Shown in pieces: positions 35,601-46,923 of a stretch of 64,000 nucleotides of DNA. The position numbers were made by a program, and so were the translations under genes. The notes below the pieces were generated by a model. It was not told the DNA's origin. It worked only from the letters and a program-made list of their open reading frames with translations, and searched no databases. Location: NCBI GenBank assembly GCA_949752735.1, contig OX457053.1, positions 11,667,257 to 11,731,256 of the forward strand, given 5' to 3'. The DNA is from Lumbricus terrestris (taxonomy: Eukaryota; Annelida; Clitellata; Crassiclitellata; Lumbricidae). How positions within the stretch are numbered: the stretch's first letter is position 1; each line of letters opens with the position of its first letter.

Positions 35601-38239
35601 GAAGAGTTCGCGAAGATAACTGGGCTAGGAGCATTGTAAAGAGTTGTAAGTTAAGGAGAGAACTTTGAAGTGGATTCGCTCTGGGATTTTCAGGTTTTCA
35701 GGTTTTGTGCGCGCGGTTTTGACTGGATATACCCAGATTGATGATGTCAATATGTTATATATCAATCGACTGTGCAGGGTGGCAGCAAACTGAGGAAAAG
35801 CAAGGATTCGTTTTCATGGATTGGGAAACACTTGCACTGGAATCTGATGGCGAAGACCTTTCGATCACACCAAACAGAACGTGGATGAAAATTAGAGAGG
35901 TTGGATTAAATGCCATTTTACGTTGACTGTCATCGTTTAGTCTAATATCCAGTGTGAGAACTGTGGAAAAATATCTGGGGAGGTTGGACTATGATCCACT
36001 TGGAATGGGGTTTGAAAAACAGACTTTACTACGGGGCTCTAAGAAAGACTAGGGGTTGAAACTCCCAATTGCCGAGGGGGGCAATTCTCACCCTGATAGC
36101 CTAAGACTTGCAATCTTTATGGATTGCACAACGGTGTGGAATAGGATATAGGCACATAATTTGTATGTGAATTATTATAGACCTGATATTGTACAGTACA
36201 TCGCATATAATTATCATTGTTATTGGGGCGCGCTCTACAATACCTTTATTGCAGAGCGCGCCCCAATAATAATGATAATAACTCAAGCGGCGGTGGAATT
36301 TGATTAAGGGGCCTACAGATTTGAATCACAAGTAAATGCAAAACTATTCAGACCTATAATCGATGATTATCTATAATTTTACGATTATATGCGCCTCAAG
36401 CAGGTGCGCACGGTATGAGACTGCTGATACGATCTGATGGACTGTTCGTATACAGTTGATAATACAGAACAGTTTTTTGAGTAGCGAAAGACTAAAAAAG
36501 GTAGTTTTTTGAGTAGGGTCTACCGTAGTGAAAGACTTTTAAAATATCATCAGCTTTTTAGTAGCGAAAATGGTGTATTTTTCTGAGATGTTGACCGACA
36601 AAAAAGGTCGTCAGATAAAATGACCGATCACATATTATGATGACTTGCTGTCGGTGGTTCAGGGACCAATGTCTGCCCAACACGAATTTTTTTGCCAACT
36701 CCCACCTCAGAAACCCGAATCGCCCCCTCCCCAGCAGAGGACTAGAATAGACACTGGCGGCCAGTGACTGCCTATTATATCATGGGCGGAGACCTAGGGG
36801 GGGAACAGGGGGGACGTTCCCCCCAATGGAGGTGTTGGGGGGACGGCCCATGCATTTGTCCCCCCCAATCGTTGAGCGTCAAGACTAAAAAAAGCCATCA
36901 ACTTTTTGAGCGGCGAAAATAGAAAAAATGTCGTCAAGATTTGGCTGGATGACTAAAAAAAAGGTCATCAACTTTTTTGGCCGCGAAAAATAATTTTGTT
37001 TCGAGATTTCGCCGGTCGTCAGAAAATTTTGCCGGAAAAAGATGGAATTTTTTCTGCGACACTCAGCCATTCGTCCATCAGAAAATCTCGCGTCTTTCCG
37101 TCCCCCCCCCCCCCAAGTCTCGGCCCAGGTCTCCGCCTATGTATTATATCTATGGATAATTGAACTGTTGCCATGTTTATGAACCATTTAAACTCAAATT
37201 GTATTACTATAATATGCTCAACATTCAGGACTTGCTTCGCAGTGGATCATCAAAACAAGGCGTATCAAAAGCCGTCATGTTCTCGTACATGAGAGGAGGC
37301 TCCACACTCTTCGCCCATGTCTTCAACATCGACCCAGCGACAACGATGCTCTGGTACGAAGCCCTCGATGCGTTCCACGCCCACTACTCGGGACTTCCAA
37401 TCTACACCAACACTCTTCGACTGCATTACAACAAGAACCTAACGCGCAGGTTACCTACATATAGAACACACATAGGCATATGTAATTATATATTTACCGG
37501 GGCGCGATGGTGTAGTGGTGGATTCGGTGCCTTGGAGCCGGAGAGTTCCAGGTTTGAATTCACCTCATGCCGCCTAGGGACCCAGAGAAAGTCCTTCACA
37601 TGCAATAATTGCTCAGCGCTTCGGTGTGAAACTCCGATGCAGTGTCCGCGCTGTAGTCGGGAGCGCCTCTGAGTACCGAGCTTGAAGGGACGCTATTGCA
37701 AATGCGATGAATAAATAAATTACCTTATCCCTCTGATTAATGACTGCTGCAATTGATTATTGATACAACTACATGTATAGGTTGCAGGCAATTCAATTAA
37801 GTGGTCAACTGCCAATGAGGTGCTTTTTGAAATTCTATACACAACTAGACCTAAGTATCAGATGGAGCTCTATGTAAATAACTTTATTATATAAATTATT
37901 AATTATAATTTAATTATATCATTATTTGTGGGAGCTGTGGTGAAGTGGCCGGGTATGTTCGTTACCTTGAAGACGGAGGTTCGCAGGTTCTAAATTCACC
38001 TCAAGCCGCATCGTACTATATGGACCTTGAACAAGTCCTTCACTCGCAATTGTTCATTCGCTTCGGCGCGAGACTCCGATTCAGTGTCCGCGCTATAGTC
38101 GGAAGCGCTTCTGAGTAGTAATCTTGAAGAATTGCTATAGCAAGCGCACATACATACATACATACATACATACATACATACATACATACATACATACATA
38201 CATACATACATACATACATACATACATACATACATACAT

Positions 38240-38270
<31 letters not shown>

Positions 38271-39756
38271 TACATACATTCATACATGCATCCATACATA
38301 CATACATACATACATACATACATACATACATACATACATACATACATACATACATACATACATACATACATACATACATACATACATACATACATACATA
38401 CATACATACATACATACATACATACATACATACATACATACATACATACATACATACATACATACATACATACATACATACATACATAGACCTATAATAA
38501 GTATACTACCATTTTGGTTCCTTTCCAGACCAACGGATAAAGAGAAGGTGCTGGCGATGTCCGAGTATCTGGCGTCGCTGCTGACCTGCGACGCGAATCG
38601 ACTTCCAATCGAAGCCTTGACGCACAGGTTTATCATCAACTCCACGGCTCTTGAAGGACTTGCGCGATGCATGTCGACCTACATCCCGCTCGTCTTTAAG
38701 ACTCGTCAGACCCCTCTGGCGCTTGTGCGGAACATGGAGTACGGACGTGAATTCGAAATCAACCCACATCTGAAGATCGTCAGCTACGTGAGTCTTGCTC
38801 GGTACTTCTCGCAGTCTAACCTTGACGATGTCGCAAGGGCAGAACCAATGGACGTCTTCCGACGGTATTTCAGTCAGGTGGAAGATGTGGAGTTGAAAGC
38901 AACCGTCCGTGACTCTTGTGGAGCGCTGTGGGCTCCACGTTCGTCAGGAGTGCGTCCGAAGGTTATGAGAAGTGGTGCTAGGTTCGTTGGCGGCGATTTA
39001 GCTCAGAGCGAGGAGAAGGTGGAGTCGATGGAGATGGAAATGAAGGACAAGGACCATCAGAGGCATCTGGAAAGGCGGATGTACTCCACGTCTGATTGTC
39101 AGGAGATTTGGACGGTGTTTATCAACTTCCTGAACATCACTCTGTTCATGCGCTCCATTGACGAGGACACGAGGATCTGTCGAGATGCTGTTAAGTCTGC
39201 GTGCAGGAACAAGGAGCTGATCGTGGCCGAAATCCATCGGGCGTCGGTCCTTGACCTTGAGCCTCTGATCCAGCGCCTGCCCGACGTCCACGTCCTCTAC
39301 TACGTCAGGGATCCTCGAGCCATCGCCGTTTCGAGGGCTGACCCTGAGACTCAACAGGTCTATATACGCAATTTAACGATGTGGTCAGTCGTCGACGAGG
39401 CGAAGCTTCTATGTCGAAAGATGTGGGACGACCTGATGGCGCGGAGGTGGCTGGAGCGACGGTATCCGGGTTCAATCCTGACCGTACGCTACGAGGACTT
39501 TCTTCGAGATCCACGTGGAACGGTGGAGCAGATGTATGGGAAGCTGTTGAGGAAGGTTCCAGAAGGATTCGAGCGATGGATGAGCGAGACGTTGAATGCG
39601 ACAGCATCCGCGAGCGACGCCGAGTTGTATGGAATCAAGAGATCGAATAGCATTCGACACATATCGAACTGGAGATCGAAGGTTGACTTCTTTACCGGAC
39701 AGGCCATGACTCAGCAGTGCTTGAAGGTCCTGAGAGAACTTGACTACGACCTTTAA
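32693..39756 (+). CDS. Golgi carbohydrate sulfotransferase-like protein B (4 exons, 564 aa)
   Basis: Exons 32693-32816, 35778-35899, 37229-37449 and 38529-39756 (stop TAA) join in phases 1, 0, 2 and total 1695 nt. Exon 1 ends in a hydrophobic anchor (about residues 27-41). Exon 2 is a short stem whose end (TWMKIRE) aligns with the exon-2 end of protein A (IWMRERQ). Exon 3 has exactly the length of its counterpart (221 nt) and carries the phosphosulfate loop SYMRGGST (about 101-108). Exon 4 carries YVRDPRAIAVSRADPE (about 414-428), the 3'-phosphate site. The catalytic exons are plainly homologous to protein A while the stems are not, so this is a tandem duplicate with a diverged linker. Possible N-glycosylation sites include NST, NIT and NAT. 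Substrate unknown. The small exons 1 and 2 rest on phase and the conserved boundary motif. Confidence 0.85.
32879..33085 (+). repeat. tRNA-derived SINE (full-length type copy)
   Basis: It starts 'ggggcgcggtggtgaagtgg' (A box), has 'gaggttcgaatccacctca' (B box), then the body 'gcaagtccttcactcgcaat' and tail 'gggagtgcctctgagta'. It is in intron 1 of sulfotransferase B. Confidence 0.9.
33240..33463 (-). pseudogene. Non-LTR retrotransposon 3' fragment
   Basis: The minus strand encodes GRRRRGRPRKIWLDEIQE and a following ATRERRHW segment, the same C-terminal LINE signature as at 27.2 kb. It abuts the inverted-repeat element at 33464. Confidence 0.65.
33464..34096. mobile_element. Inverted-repeat DNA element with ~140-bp arms
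   Basis: Segment 33464-33606 is a diverged reverse complement of 33955-34096 (shared words 'ttttaggatttgtctgaaat', 'cagtgaccat', 'gattagaaatatt'). The right side continues to 'ccggacacagctatagtgta', which resembles the mariner end at 25.3 kb. The matching outer left end is missing, so the element is probably truncated. Confidence 0.65.
34270..34683 (-). mobile_element. Degraded MITE of the 'catgggcggag' family
   Basis: The right end 'agtctccgcccatg' matches the TIR of this family. Internal words ('gacgaatggcggagt', 'attctccatctttttgcc') match the 36.8-kb copy in inverse orientation. The left end is scrambled and no duplication is visible. Confidence 0.55.
35030..35720 (+). repeat. Unclassified interspersed repeat with a 78-bp tandem duplication
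   Basis: It begins 'gtaatcgtaatcgtaaactc', related to the fragments at 27754 and 24187. A unit containing 'agaagggttgtcc' and 'gtggtggtccgggtcgag' is duplicated at about 35108-35255. The rest is purine-rich and non-coding, and ends just before exon 2 of sulfotransferase B. Confidence 0.5.
35950..36095. mobile_element. 146-bp MITE, 'gtgagaattg' family, copy 2
   Basis: The ends 'cagtgtgagaactg' and 'caattctcaccctg' and the shared core 'ggggctctaagaaagact' place it with copies 1 and 3. The flanks (CTAATATC, ATAGCCTA) do not match. It starts 51 bp after exon 2 of sulfotransferase B. Confidence 0.8.
36211..36279. repeat. 26-bp-arm hairpin with GC-rich stem
   Basis: Segment 36211-36236 pairs with 36254-36279 at 25 of 26 positions around a 17-nt loop. 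The stem core is 'ggggcgcgctct'. It lies in intron 2 of sulfotransferase B. Confidence 0.85.
36781..37141. mobile_element. 361-bp MITE with 8-bp target duplication
   Basis: The ends 'catgggcggagacct' and inverted 'cataggcggagacct' are flanked by the perfect duplication TATTATAT at 36773-36780 and 37142-37149. It lies 87 bp upstream of exon 3 of sulfotransferase B. Confidence 0.88.
37499..37700 (+). repeat. tRNA-derived SINE
   Basis: A box 'gcgatggtgtagtgg', B-box-like 'ccaggtttgaattcacctca', then the shared body and tail to 'gggagcgcctctgagtac'. It starts 50 bp after exon 3 of sulfotransferase B. Confidence 0.88.
37931..38147 (+). repeat. tRNA-derived SINE leading into (CATA)n
   Basis: Same family as the previous copy ('gctgtggtgaagtgg', 'gcaggttctaaattcacctc', tail 'aagcgcttctgagtagta'). 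Its 3' end 'gctatagcaagcgcacatac' runs directly into the microsatellite. Confidence 0.85.
38148..38488. repeat. (CATA)n microsatellite, about 340 bp
   Basis: Nearly pure CATA with a short (CA)n and CATT/CATG interruption around 38258-38295. It lies in intron 3 of sulfotransferase B, 40 bp before the last exon. Reading frames of repeated MYVC or YIHT across it are not genes. Confidence 0.97.
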
Positions 39757-39767
39757 CATTGTCGACT

Positions 39768-40060
39768 CTAAATCCGTAGACTTCAAGTCCTTAGACTTCA
39801 AGTCATTAGACTTCAAATTCTTAGACTTCAAGTCCTTAGACTTCAAGTCTAATTCTTCAAGTCCTCAGACTTCAAGTCCTTAGACTTCAAATTCTTAGAC
39901 GTCAAGTCCTTAGACTTCAAGTCATTTGACTTCAAGTCTAATTCTTCAAGTCCTCAGACTTCCAAGTCCTTAAACTTCCAGTCATCAGACTTCAAGTCCT
40001 TAAGCATCCAATCCTCAGACTTCAAGTCCTCAGACTTCAAGTCCTCAGACTTCAAGTCAT
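39768..40060 (+). repeat. 15-bp minisatellite after sulfotransferase B
   Basis: The unit 'cttcaagtccttaga' and close variants repeat from about 12 bp after the stop codon, so they probably lie in the 3' UTR. No AATAAA was seen in the first few hundred bases after the stop. Confidence 0.92.
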
Positions 40061-40086
40061 GAACAAGGGTCACAAGGGTCACAATG

Positions 40087-40252
40087 GGTCTAGGACTTTA
40101 CCCCCCGGCCCATTACCCCCCTGCCATTACCCCCCGCCCATTACCCCCCGTAGGACATTACCCCCCTGCCATTACCCCCCCCCGGTCTGCTTACATTTGG
40201 GAACAGTTTATGTGCATTTGTATGTATGTATGTATGTATGTACGTATGTATG

Positions 40253-40283
<31 letters not shown>

Positions 40284-40792
40284 TGCATGTATGTATGCAT
40301 GTATGTATGCATGTATGCATGTATGTATGTATGCATGTATGCATGTATGTAAGTAAGCAGGTAAGTATTATGTAAGTCAGCATTTATGTAAGTATGTATT
40401 AAGGTATGTATTCAAGTATGTATATAAGTATGTATGTAAGTATATATGCATGTCAGTATGTATGTATTGTAAGTTGGTATGCATGCATATTCATATGCAC
40501 GTATGCCCGCCCGTACGTATGTATTTTATGCTTACATACATACTTACATACATAATCACATACATACCTATACATACATACTTACATACATTCAGACATA
40601 CAACATACATGCATTACATACATACATGTACATGCATACATACATACAAATGCACATAAACTGGCCCCAAATGTAAGCAGACCGGGGGGTAATGGCAGGG
40701 GGGTAAAGTCCTACGGGGGGTAATGGGCGGGGGGTAATGGCAGGGGGGTAATGGCAGGGGGGTAATGGGCCGGGGGGTAAAGTCCGGATACC
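40087..40792. mobile_element. 706-bp foldback element with 10-bp target duplication
   Basis: The ends 'ggtctaggactttacc' and inverted 'ggtatccggactttacc' are flanked by the direct repeat GGTCACAATG at 40077-40086 and 40793-40802. The arms consist of repeated C-rich (left) or G-rich (right) words such as 'taatggcagggggg'. The middle is (TATG)n/(CATA)n. A 9-11-bp duplication would suit the Mutator superfamily. No protein is encoded. Confidence 0.75.
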
Positions 40793-40889
40793 GGTCACAA
40801 TGATGATGTTGGATCCCGTATGTGTTTTATATGTGGGCGTGTTGACAGGGCGGTGTGTGACGGTTCTCTCGTAGGTTTTTATTAGATAG

Positions 40890-41069
40890 ACATACATACA
40901 TACATACATACATACATACATACATACATACATACATACATGCATCCATACATACATACATACATACATACATACATACATACATACATACATACATACA
41001 TACATACATACATACATACATACATACATACATACATACATACATACATACATACATACATACATACAT
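40890..41069. repeat. (CATA)n microsatellite
   Basis: About 180 bp of CATA, interrupted only by 'catgcatc'. It ends at the hAT-like terminus at 41073. Confidence 0.96.
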
Positions 41070-41072
41070 GTC

Positions 41073-41160
41073 AGTGCTGTCCAACCTTTTTGGTACCGCG
41101 GGCCACAAAAACGAGATTCTTGAAGTCGAGGGCGCAACAGAAAACTCAAAGGCATGGGCT
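41073..41160. mobile_element. Solitary hAT-like terminus
   Basis: 'cagtgctgtccaacc' and the 'accgcgggccac' word are typical of hAT ends. No matching inverted end was found nearby, so this is a fragment. Confidence 0.5.
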
Positions 41161-41264
41161 AAAATTTATTGATAATATATAATATTAACATTGAAACGAA
41201 TATTGAAATTTATTATGGAATTATTATAACCTAGGCTATCGTCCTACTGCATAGTTTTGCAATT

Positions 41265-41490
41265 GAAACAATTCACATGAACGCAATTGCCTAATGACAG
41301 AAGACATAGATCTAAATCTTAACTACAAATAGAACAGACAACCTCAGCCTGCAATAACTGCACTAATAGCAGCCTACAAAAGATGTTTGAATAAATAAAA
41401 ATTTCACATCCGCTGCACAGGAATCGAACTCGGGTCAGACGATCTCCATGCCAGTGTGTTATCCAATGTGCTACCGGGCCAACCCGTTTG
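41265..41490 (-). repeat. tRNA-derived SINE, second family
   Basis: On the minus strand, 'cccggtagcacattgg' and 'cgagttcgattcc' give A and B boxes. The body shares 'gcctacaaa' text with the copy at 61.8 kb. The tRNA-like part is not a folded functional tRNA as far as I can tell. Confidence 0.65.
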
Positions 41491-41924
41491 TGCTGTCTTC
41501 CTGAGATGGGTAATTCCACACGGACGTTGAAATTATCATTATTATCATTTATTCGCTCATTAGGTGTTGTTATTATTGTTTTTAAAAATTGTTATTATTT
41601 ATTCCCTTAATTTGCCAACTTTACAAATTAGTTGTTTTGCAGAATATACGCCATTTAGCCAATAAATGCAGTTAAAAAAGACTCGTTACTCGCTAGATGG
41701 CAGTAGCTTCATTAAAATTACTGTTATGAGACATATATCTTATTAAATCGCATTTTAACAATAATAGTCATGTAAAACCTGTTCTTAAAGACTTTTAAAA
41801 TTATTAAATAAATATTGTGCATCGTGCAAAATCATTAACTAAGTGTTATTGCTAGAATAAATCTTGTAAATGAACGCATAGATCATCGACCTATGTAGAA
41901 GTTGTATTATATATATATATCAAT

Positions 41925-44397
41925 CTTTTATTCACCAAATGATGGTAGCACAATTAATAAAACAACAAAGAAATACAGCATTCACAGGACAGCATATCTG
42001 CCTGCATAGCACTAAAGACAGAAAACAGACTAAGTTTCCTTATTATAAAAGTTTGCATGCATAGGACTTCTAGGTTGACCTAAACCATATATCAAATGTT
42101 ATACACAACAAGAATAAATTATATACACTGAAAATAACAAGCGCTCAAACACTTAAGGCGTGTAAGAGAAGATTGATGCAAAACTGACAACAACATTGTT
42201 GTGTGAAAGGCATTTCTGGATAAAACGCAATCTTCTGGATAACCAGCAGTCTGTAATATTAATTTCATGCATGAAGTGCAGTACAGATGCAACACTACTA
42301 TGGGAGACTTTAAAAATTTTACATACTGCAGAGCTGTAAGTGTACTCTAAAGAGTTCAGCTCACTTTTGGTAGGGCTCACAGCTTCCATTCCATAAAGGA
42401 GAAACGGTTTACAGTGGGCAGCAACTAAATGCAACAAAACTGGTTCACTGAATTTGTAGCATTTACTATACAATGAATTAAATGACCTGTAAAACTTCAC
42501 ACGCATTTCATGCAGACTAATTTTAAATGACTTGGCTGCAGTCAGAAAACAGCCCAAATATTTTAATTTGTCAACAAAACTGATATCTACTCCATTGACC
42601 TTAATGCACTTACATGTATTACGAAACCGTGTTCCAATCCTTATAACTTGAGATTTGGCTACATTAAGTTTCATCTCAATACCTTTTAACTCGGCAAAGC
42701 AAATATCAACCATTGATTGGAGGTCACACAGCGATGCTGAAATTAAGATGAGATCATCTGCGTACATGACACATCCCAAGTAAGTATCGCCAATTCTACA
42801 CCCATGACTAGACCTACTTAATTTTTCAATAATGTCATTCACATAGACAGCAAACAGCACCGGGGATAGAACACCACCCTGCCTAACCCCACATGTTAGG
42901 GTTATCATCTCTGATAAAATGTTGTCCCATTTCACAAATGCTGCACTCAGACTATACCAACTTATAAGTGTGGTCAAAAGCTCCCGAGGAACCTTTCTGT
43001 CCATTAGTTTATTGAACAAAGTAAAGTGATTCACTTTATCAAAGGCTTTAGACATGTCCAGTGCACATAAGTTGACAGTGGACCCGTGACTTGTAAAGTA
43101 GTCGACAACTGCTCTGACTGCTAGGATTGCATGTGAACATCCCAGGCCCTTTTTGAATCCAAACTGCAAATCAGACGTGGAAAAATAGCTGCCATAGTGC
43201 TCAAGCATACACATTTCGAAAAGTTTAGATAAATTTGAGCTTAACGTGATGCCACGATAGTTGTCACTATTACCTTTATCTACATTAGGCCCCTTTTCCA
43301 AGGGTATGATTATGCCTAGACCAAAACTGGTGGGTACCCTGCCATGCACAAGCATTTGGTTGAACAGAAGCGAGAGCAAAACAACCAGCCTTGGATGAGC
43401 ATGAACTAGATGTTCCGTCTCAATATGATCCAGACCAGCGGCTTTACCTCGCTTCATTTTACGAATGCATTGGTCAACAATTTCTACTGTTATCAATTTA
43501 AATTCAGAAGCTGGATTATACTGGATAAACCTATCGTGAAAGCACTTCTCAAGTTTCTCACTGGCGTTTGCATTATTTGGTGAGCATGCAGCTTTAAAAT
43601 TGTTAGCAAAGGCCTTAGCAATATCTTTTGGTTCATTATAACCATCTACAGATAAAGGGGATCTGCGCTTACTCTTAAATTTGCTTTGCCAGGTTTTCCA
43701 AAAAGAATTTGTATCTTTTGAAAGAAGATATTCATGCAAGTCATTAGAAACATAAGTATCGTCCAAAGATTTCTTGTTTCTAATTGCACGCTTATATTCT
43801 GCTTTTGCACACCTTTTCACATCATGTATTGATCCCTGACTGGGTCGTCCACATGCTTTCCACAAGTCATGAGCAGCTATTGACTTGTTTTTTAAATCAG
43901 TCAGCTCACTATCCCAATAATGCTTATAGTGTGACGCAGTGGTTCTTGGGCAGTGTTCATCTGCGGATCGACATAGTCCATCAACAATCATGCTGTAGAC
44001 ACCATCTATGTCATCGCCATGCACACATGAACATCCTACATTACAGTTTGTAAAGACTTGTGAAGAATTGATTTGACCTAAGTGTAAATCAGTGGCACGA
44101 TAGTAAGAAGCAAGATCCGCTTTATCCCATCTAAGCCGACCTGACTTAACACCATTAGGAACCTGCCTAACAAAATCACCACCATTATCTATAAAGCTGT
44201 CAGAGAAGTGCAGCAATAGAGGCAAATGATCAGATAAATTTACACCACTGTCGATTATTTCAGAGAACTGAACTTTAGCAAACAGTGCTTCATCAACAAA
44301 GAAGTGGTCAATAAAGGATTTAGAATTGTTCGCCTCCGATAAGTAGGCGAACTGCGTAGGACTATTTATTTTGCTGTCACACAGCTTCAGCCTAGAG
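41925..44397 (-). mobile_element. LINE 3' portion: reverse transcriptase and 3' UTR
   Basis: The coding part runs from 44397 down to the stop at 42153. It contains the end of an endonuclease domain (SDHLP), then the reverse transcriptase with GVRQGGVLSPVLFAVYVND and the catalytic YADD (codons at 42753-42764). The 3' UTR runs to about 41925 and ends in 'gaataaaag'. The frame is intact up to the hAT insertion at 44398. It is an APE-type non-LTR element (jockey/CR1-like by look; clade not resolved). Its other part lies at 51655-52012. Confidence 0.9.
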
Positions 44398-44590
44398 CAG
44401 TGTCTCGCAAACTTTTTTAACTCCCGGCACACTCAGCAGATAAATTTTGTATCGCGGCACACCAATTAAAATTTATTACAATTGCAAAGCCAAGGGCAAT
44501 AATTACAGTTTGTCATATTTTTAGCTTGTCAGTTTAGTCTAGCTCTAGCAATTGCGAAACTAGAGCACATTTTTCATTGAATAATCATCA

Positions 44591-45394
44591 CTAATGCGAC
44601 GAATGAGCTTGTTTACGAGAGCATATTAACTCAAGACGCGGTTCGATAGCTGACAAGCAGACACGCATTTCATCATCCACCATCTGTAGTCGCTCTCGTT
44701 TTTTCGATTTCATTTCTGTTAAAACAGAAAATCCAATTTCGCAGAGGTAAGACGATCCAAACGGCAGCAAACACTTGATTGCTTTCGTGCTCAAGTCTGG
44801 ATATTGGCTAAGAATTGAGATCCAAAAGGCTGACAACTCTTGATCAGCGAAAGAGCCTCTGTGAACCAGATCGTTCTTAAGATCGATGAGACTCTCTTCT
44901 TCAGCCATCGTTAGACCGGTACATTCGTGATTTACGAATGGATTGATGACCCATTCATACTCTTTTGTCTCCAGTGAAGAAAAGTATTTGGCGAATGCTA
45001 ACGCGAGATTTTCCAGCGTCTCTCTAATTTTTCCAATTAGCATGCTCTTGTGTGGAGAAGCATCGATACCTGGAAAACAGTCAAGGTGTGAATTGCTTGT
45101 ATTCTTAATCCACAGTTGTAACTTTTCGCTGAATGCCTTAAGTTTCCCTGTGATTGTGATTATGTTTTCTTTTGCGCCTTGAAGACTCAAATTTAAGGTG
45201 TTCAACCTTTCGAAAAGGTCGTTGAGGAATGTCACTTCAAGCCACCAAATTTCGTCGTGAAGAAATTCAAAACCAGAAGTCACAGTATCAGTAATAAAGG
45301 AAACGATTTCAGTTCGCAGAACGAGAACACGTGCGAGCACTTTCCCTTTCGAAAGCCACCGTACGTCTGTATGATATAGCAGACACTTGAACAC
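44591..45394 (-). pseudogene. hAT transposase C-terminal part (267 aa)
   Basis: The protein resembles the C-terminal half of hAT transposases of the group domesticated in vertebrates as ZBED5, SCAND3 and FAM200. It opens with a YHTDVRWLSKGKVL block and closes with the dimerisation region (LSAFWISILSQYP, LPFGSSYLCEIGFS). The N-terminal BED finger and first catalytic block are absent, and the 200 bp beyond 45394 does not supply them. There is no internal stop. It may be a young deletion derivative dependent on a full-length relative. Confidence 0.85.
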
Positions 45395-45593
45395 AGAACG
45401 AGTTAACTATGTAGGCCTAGTCTATGTTTGTATCTCCATAATAATGACGTCGAGAAGAGTAAATAACATAGAGTAGAATCAGTAGAACAACGTCACTAGA
45501 GTTTTTACTTTGATCACTTGACATCGAATAACTGAGGAGAAACTATTCTTAAACATAAAAACATTGGGAAGCCGAAAATTGTATTTATCATAT

Positions 45594-46852
45594 TGTTGTA
45601 AAAATAGGCCCCTGCAGTTTGTTTTAATTAATTGTCCGTGTCCCTGTCTGCCTGTGTATCGTTGAAACATGCCGTCTACTTAATTTATGCATAGGCGTGG
45701 CTAAGCGTCTACATGGCGTCTACTTAATTTATGCAAGGCGTGGCTAAGCGTCAACATGCCGTCTACTTAATTTATGCAAGGCGTGGCTAAGCGTCTACAT
45801 GGCGTCTACTTAATTTATGCAAGGCGTGGCTAAGCGTCTACCTGGGCCTGACAGGCGACTACATAATATATGCAGGGCGTGGTCCGGCGTCTACATAATA
45901 TATGCATGGGCGTGGCTTGGCGCATACGTATATATACGAGTGCGTGCGCAGGCACGGCAGTCATCGAGAGTCATCGAAGGAAACAGTCAGTCGAAGAAGG
46001 GCAGTCACCGAGAAGAAGTCATCGAGAGTCATCGACCGAGAAACAGTCAGAGAAGCAGTCGTCGAAATACAGTCGATCGAACGGAAGGATCAGCCGACGC
46101 GGTCGCCGTGAGATAGAAGGGAGCTGCGACAGCCGAGTGTTACAGGTTCGAGGCGCAGTGCAGCTACGAGTCGTACGGGAGAAAACGCTTCGAAGAGCGC
46201 TACGGTGAATCTACGACGTCTGCAATCCGACGCTGTCGACGACGAAAGGTTCGTAAGCCTTTGCTGTCCGACGCTGGTGGCTGGGGTTCGATTCTTGACC
46301 CACAGTCGTTCTCTTCTACGATCCGACGCTGCTGACGACGGAGAGTCTGGTGATTCTCGCTGCGCAACGACGACGCCATTCGACTCCGGATCTGCCAACG
46401 TTTCCGACCGGGTGAGCGCAGTGGTTCAGTTTTATCGCTACGCAACGACGACGTCGACTCTGGTTCGAAACCCGACCCGTTTCACCGACTTCGACGTGCG
46501 CTGGCGAAGCAGCGGTCCTCTACGCGACGACGATTCAGCATTCTGCGTTGGCAATTACTGCAGACAGTGGTATATTAGTTTTCAGACAGTGGCGCTACGC
46601 GAATTGCTCCGAACTTGCTCCGAACTTGCTCCGAACTTGCTCCGAACTCTGGCGCTATAGAAGTTGGCTGAGGACAGCTTAACGAGGGTTTTCTTGAAGT
46701 CGAATAAAAGTGTTTCAAGCCTGACTGGCTAGTCGTCAATCCCCAGTTGACGCCGGACTACACGACGGACGGACATCGCCTTAACGACTAGGGTCTGGAG
46801 CTCGGTTCCTGGTGGTCTTTTGCCCAGCCCTAGTGGGTCGAGATTCTTTACA
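45594..46852 (+). repeat. Left LTR (1259 bp)
   Basis: It starts 'tgttgtaaaaatagg' and ends 'agattctttaca'. The first 250 bp has about four tandem copies of a unit of about 43 bp with 'ggcgtggctaagcgtc'. A TATA-like 'cgtatatatacg' lies near 45928 and AATAAA near 46703. A 12-bp unit 'ctccgaacttg' repeats four times near 46610-46650. Confidence 0.93.
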
Positions 46853-46923
46853 AACTGGTACCGTGAAGTGGAGTGATTGGATTTCGTCGGACTTCTACAA
46901 AGCTGGTCCCAGCTACGAACTGA

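Noticed and set aside
37996..41182. Frames encoding repeated MYVC or YIHT
   Set aside because: Direct translations of (CATA)n/(TATG)n microsatellites.
45817..46660. Several open frames inside the LTRs (100-150 codons)
   Set aside because: They repeat in both LTRs, begin in U3/R-type sequence, and have no protein-like features beyond Arg/Ser-rich simple composition.
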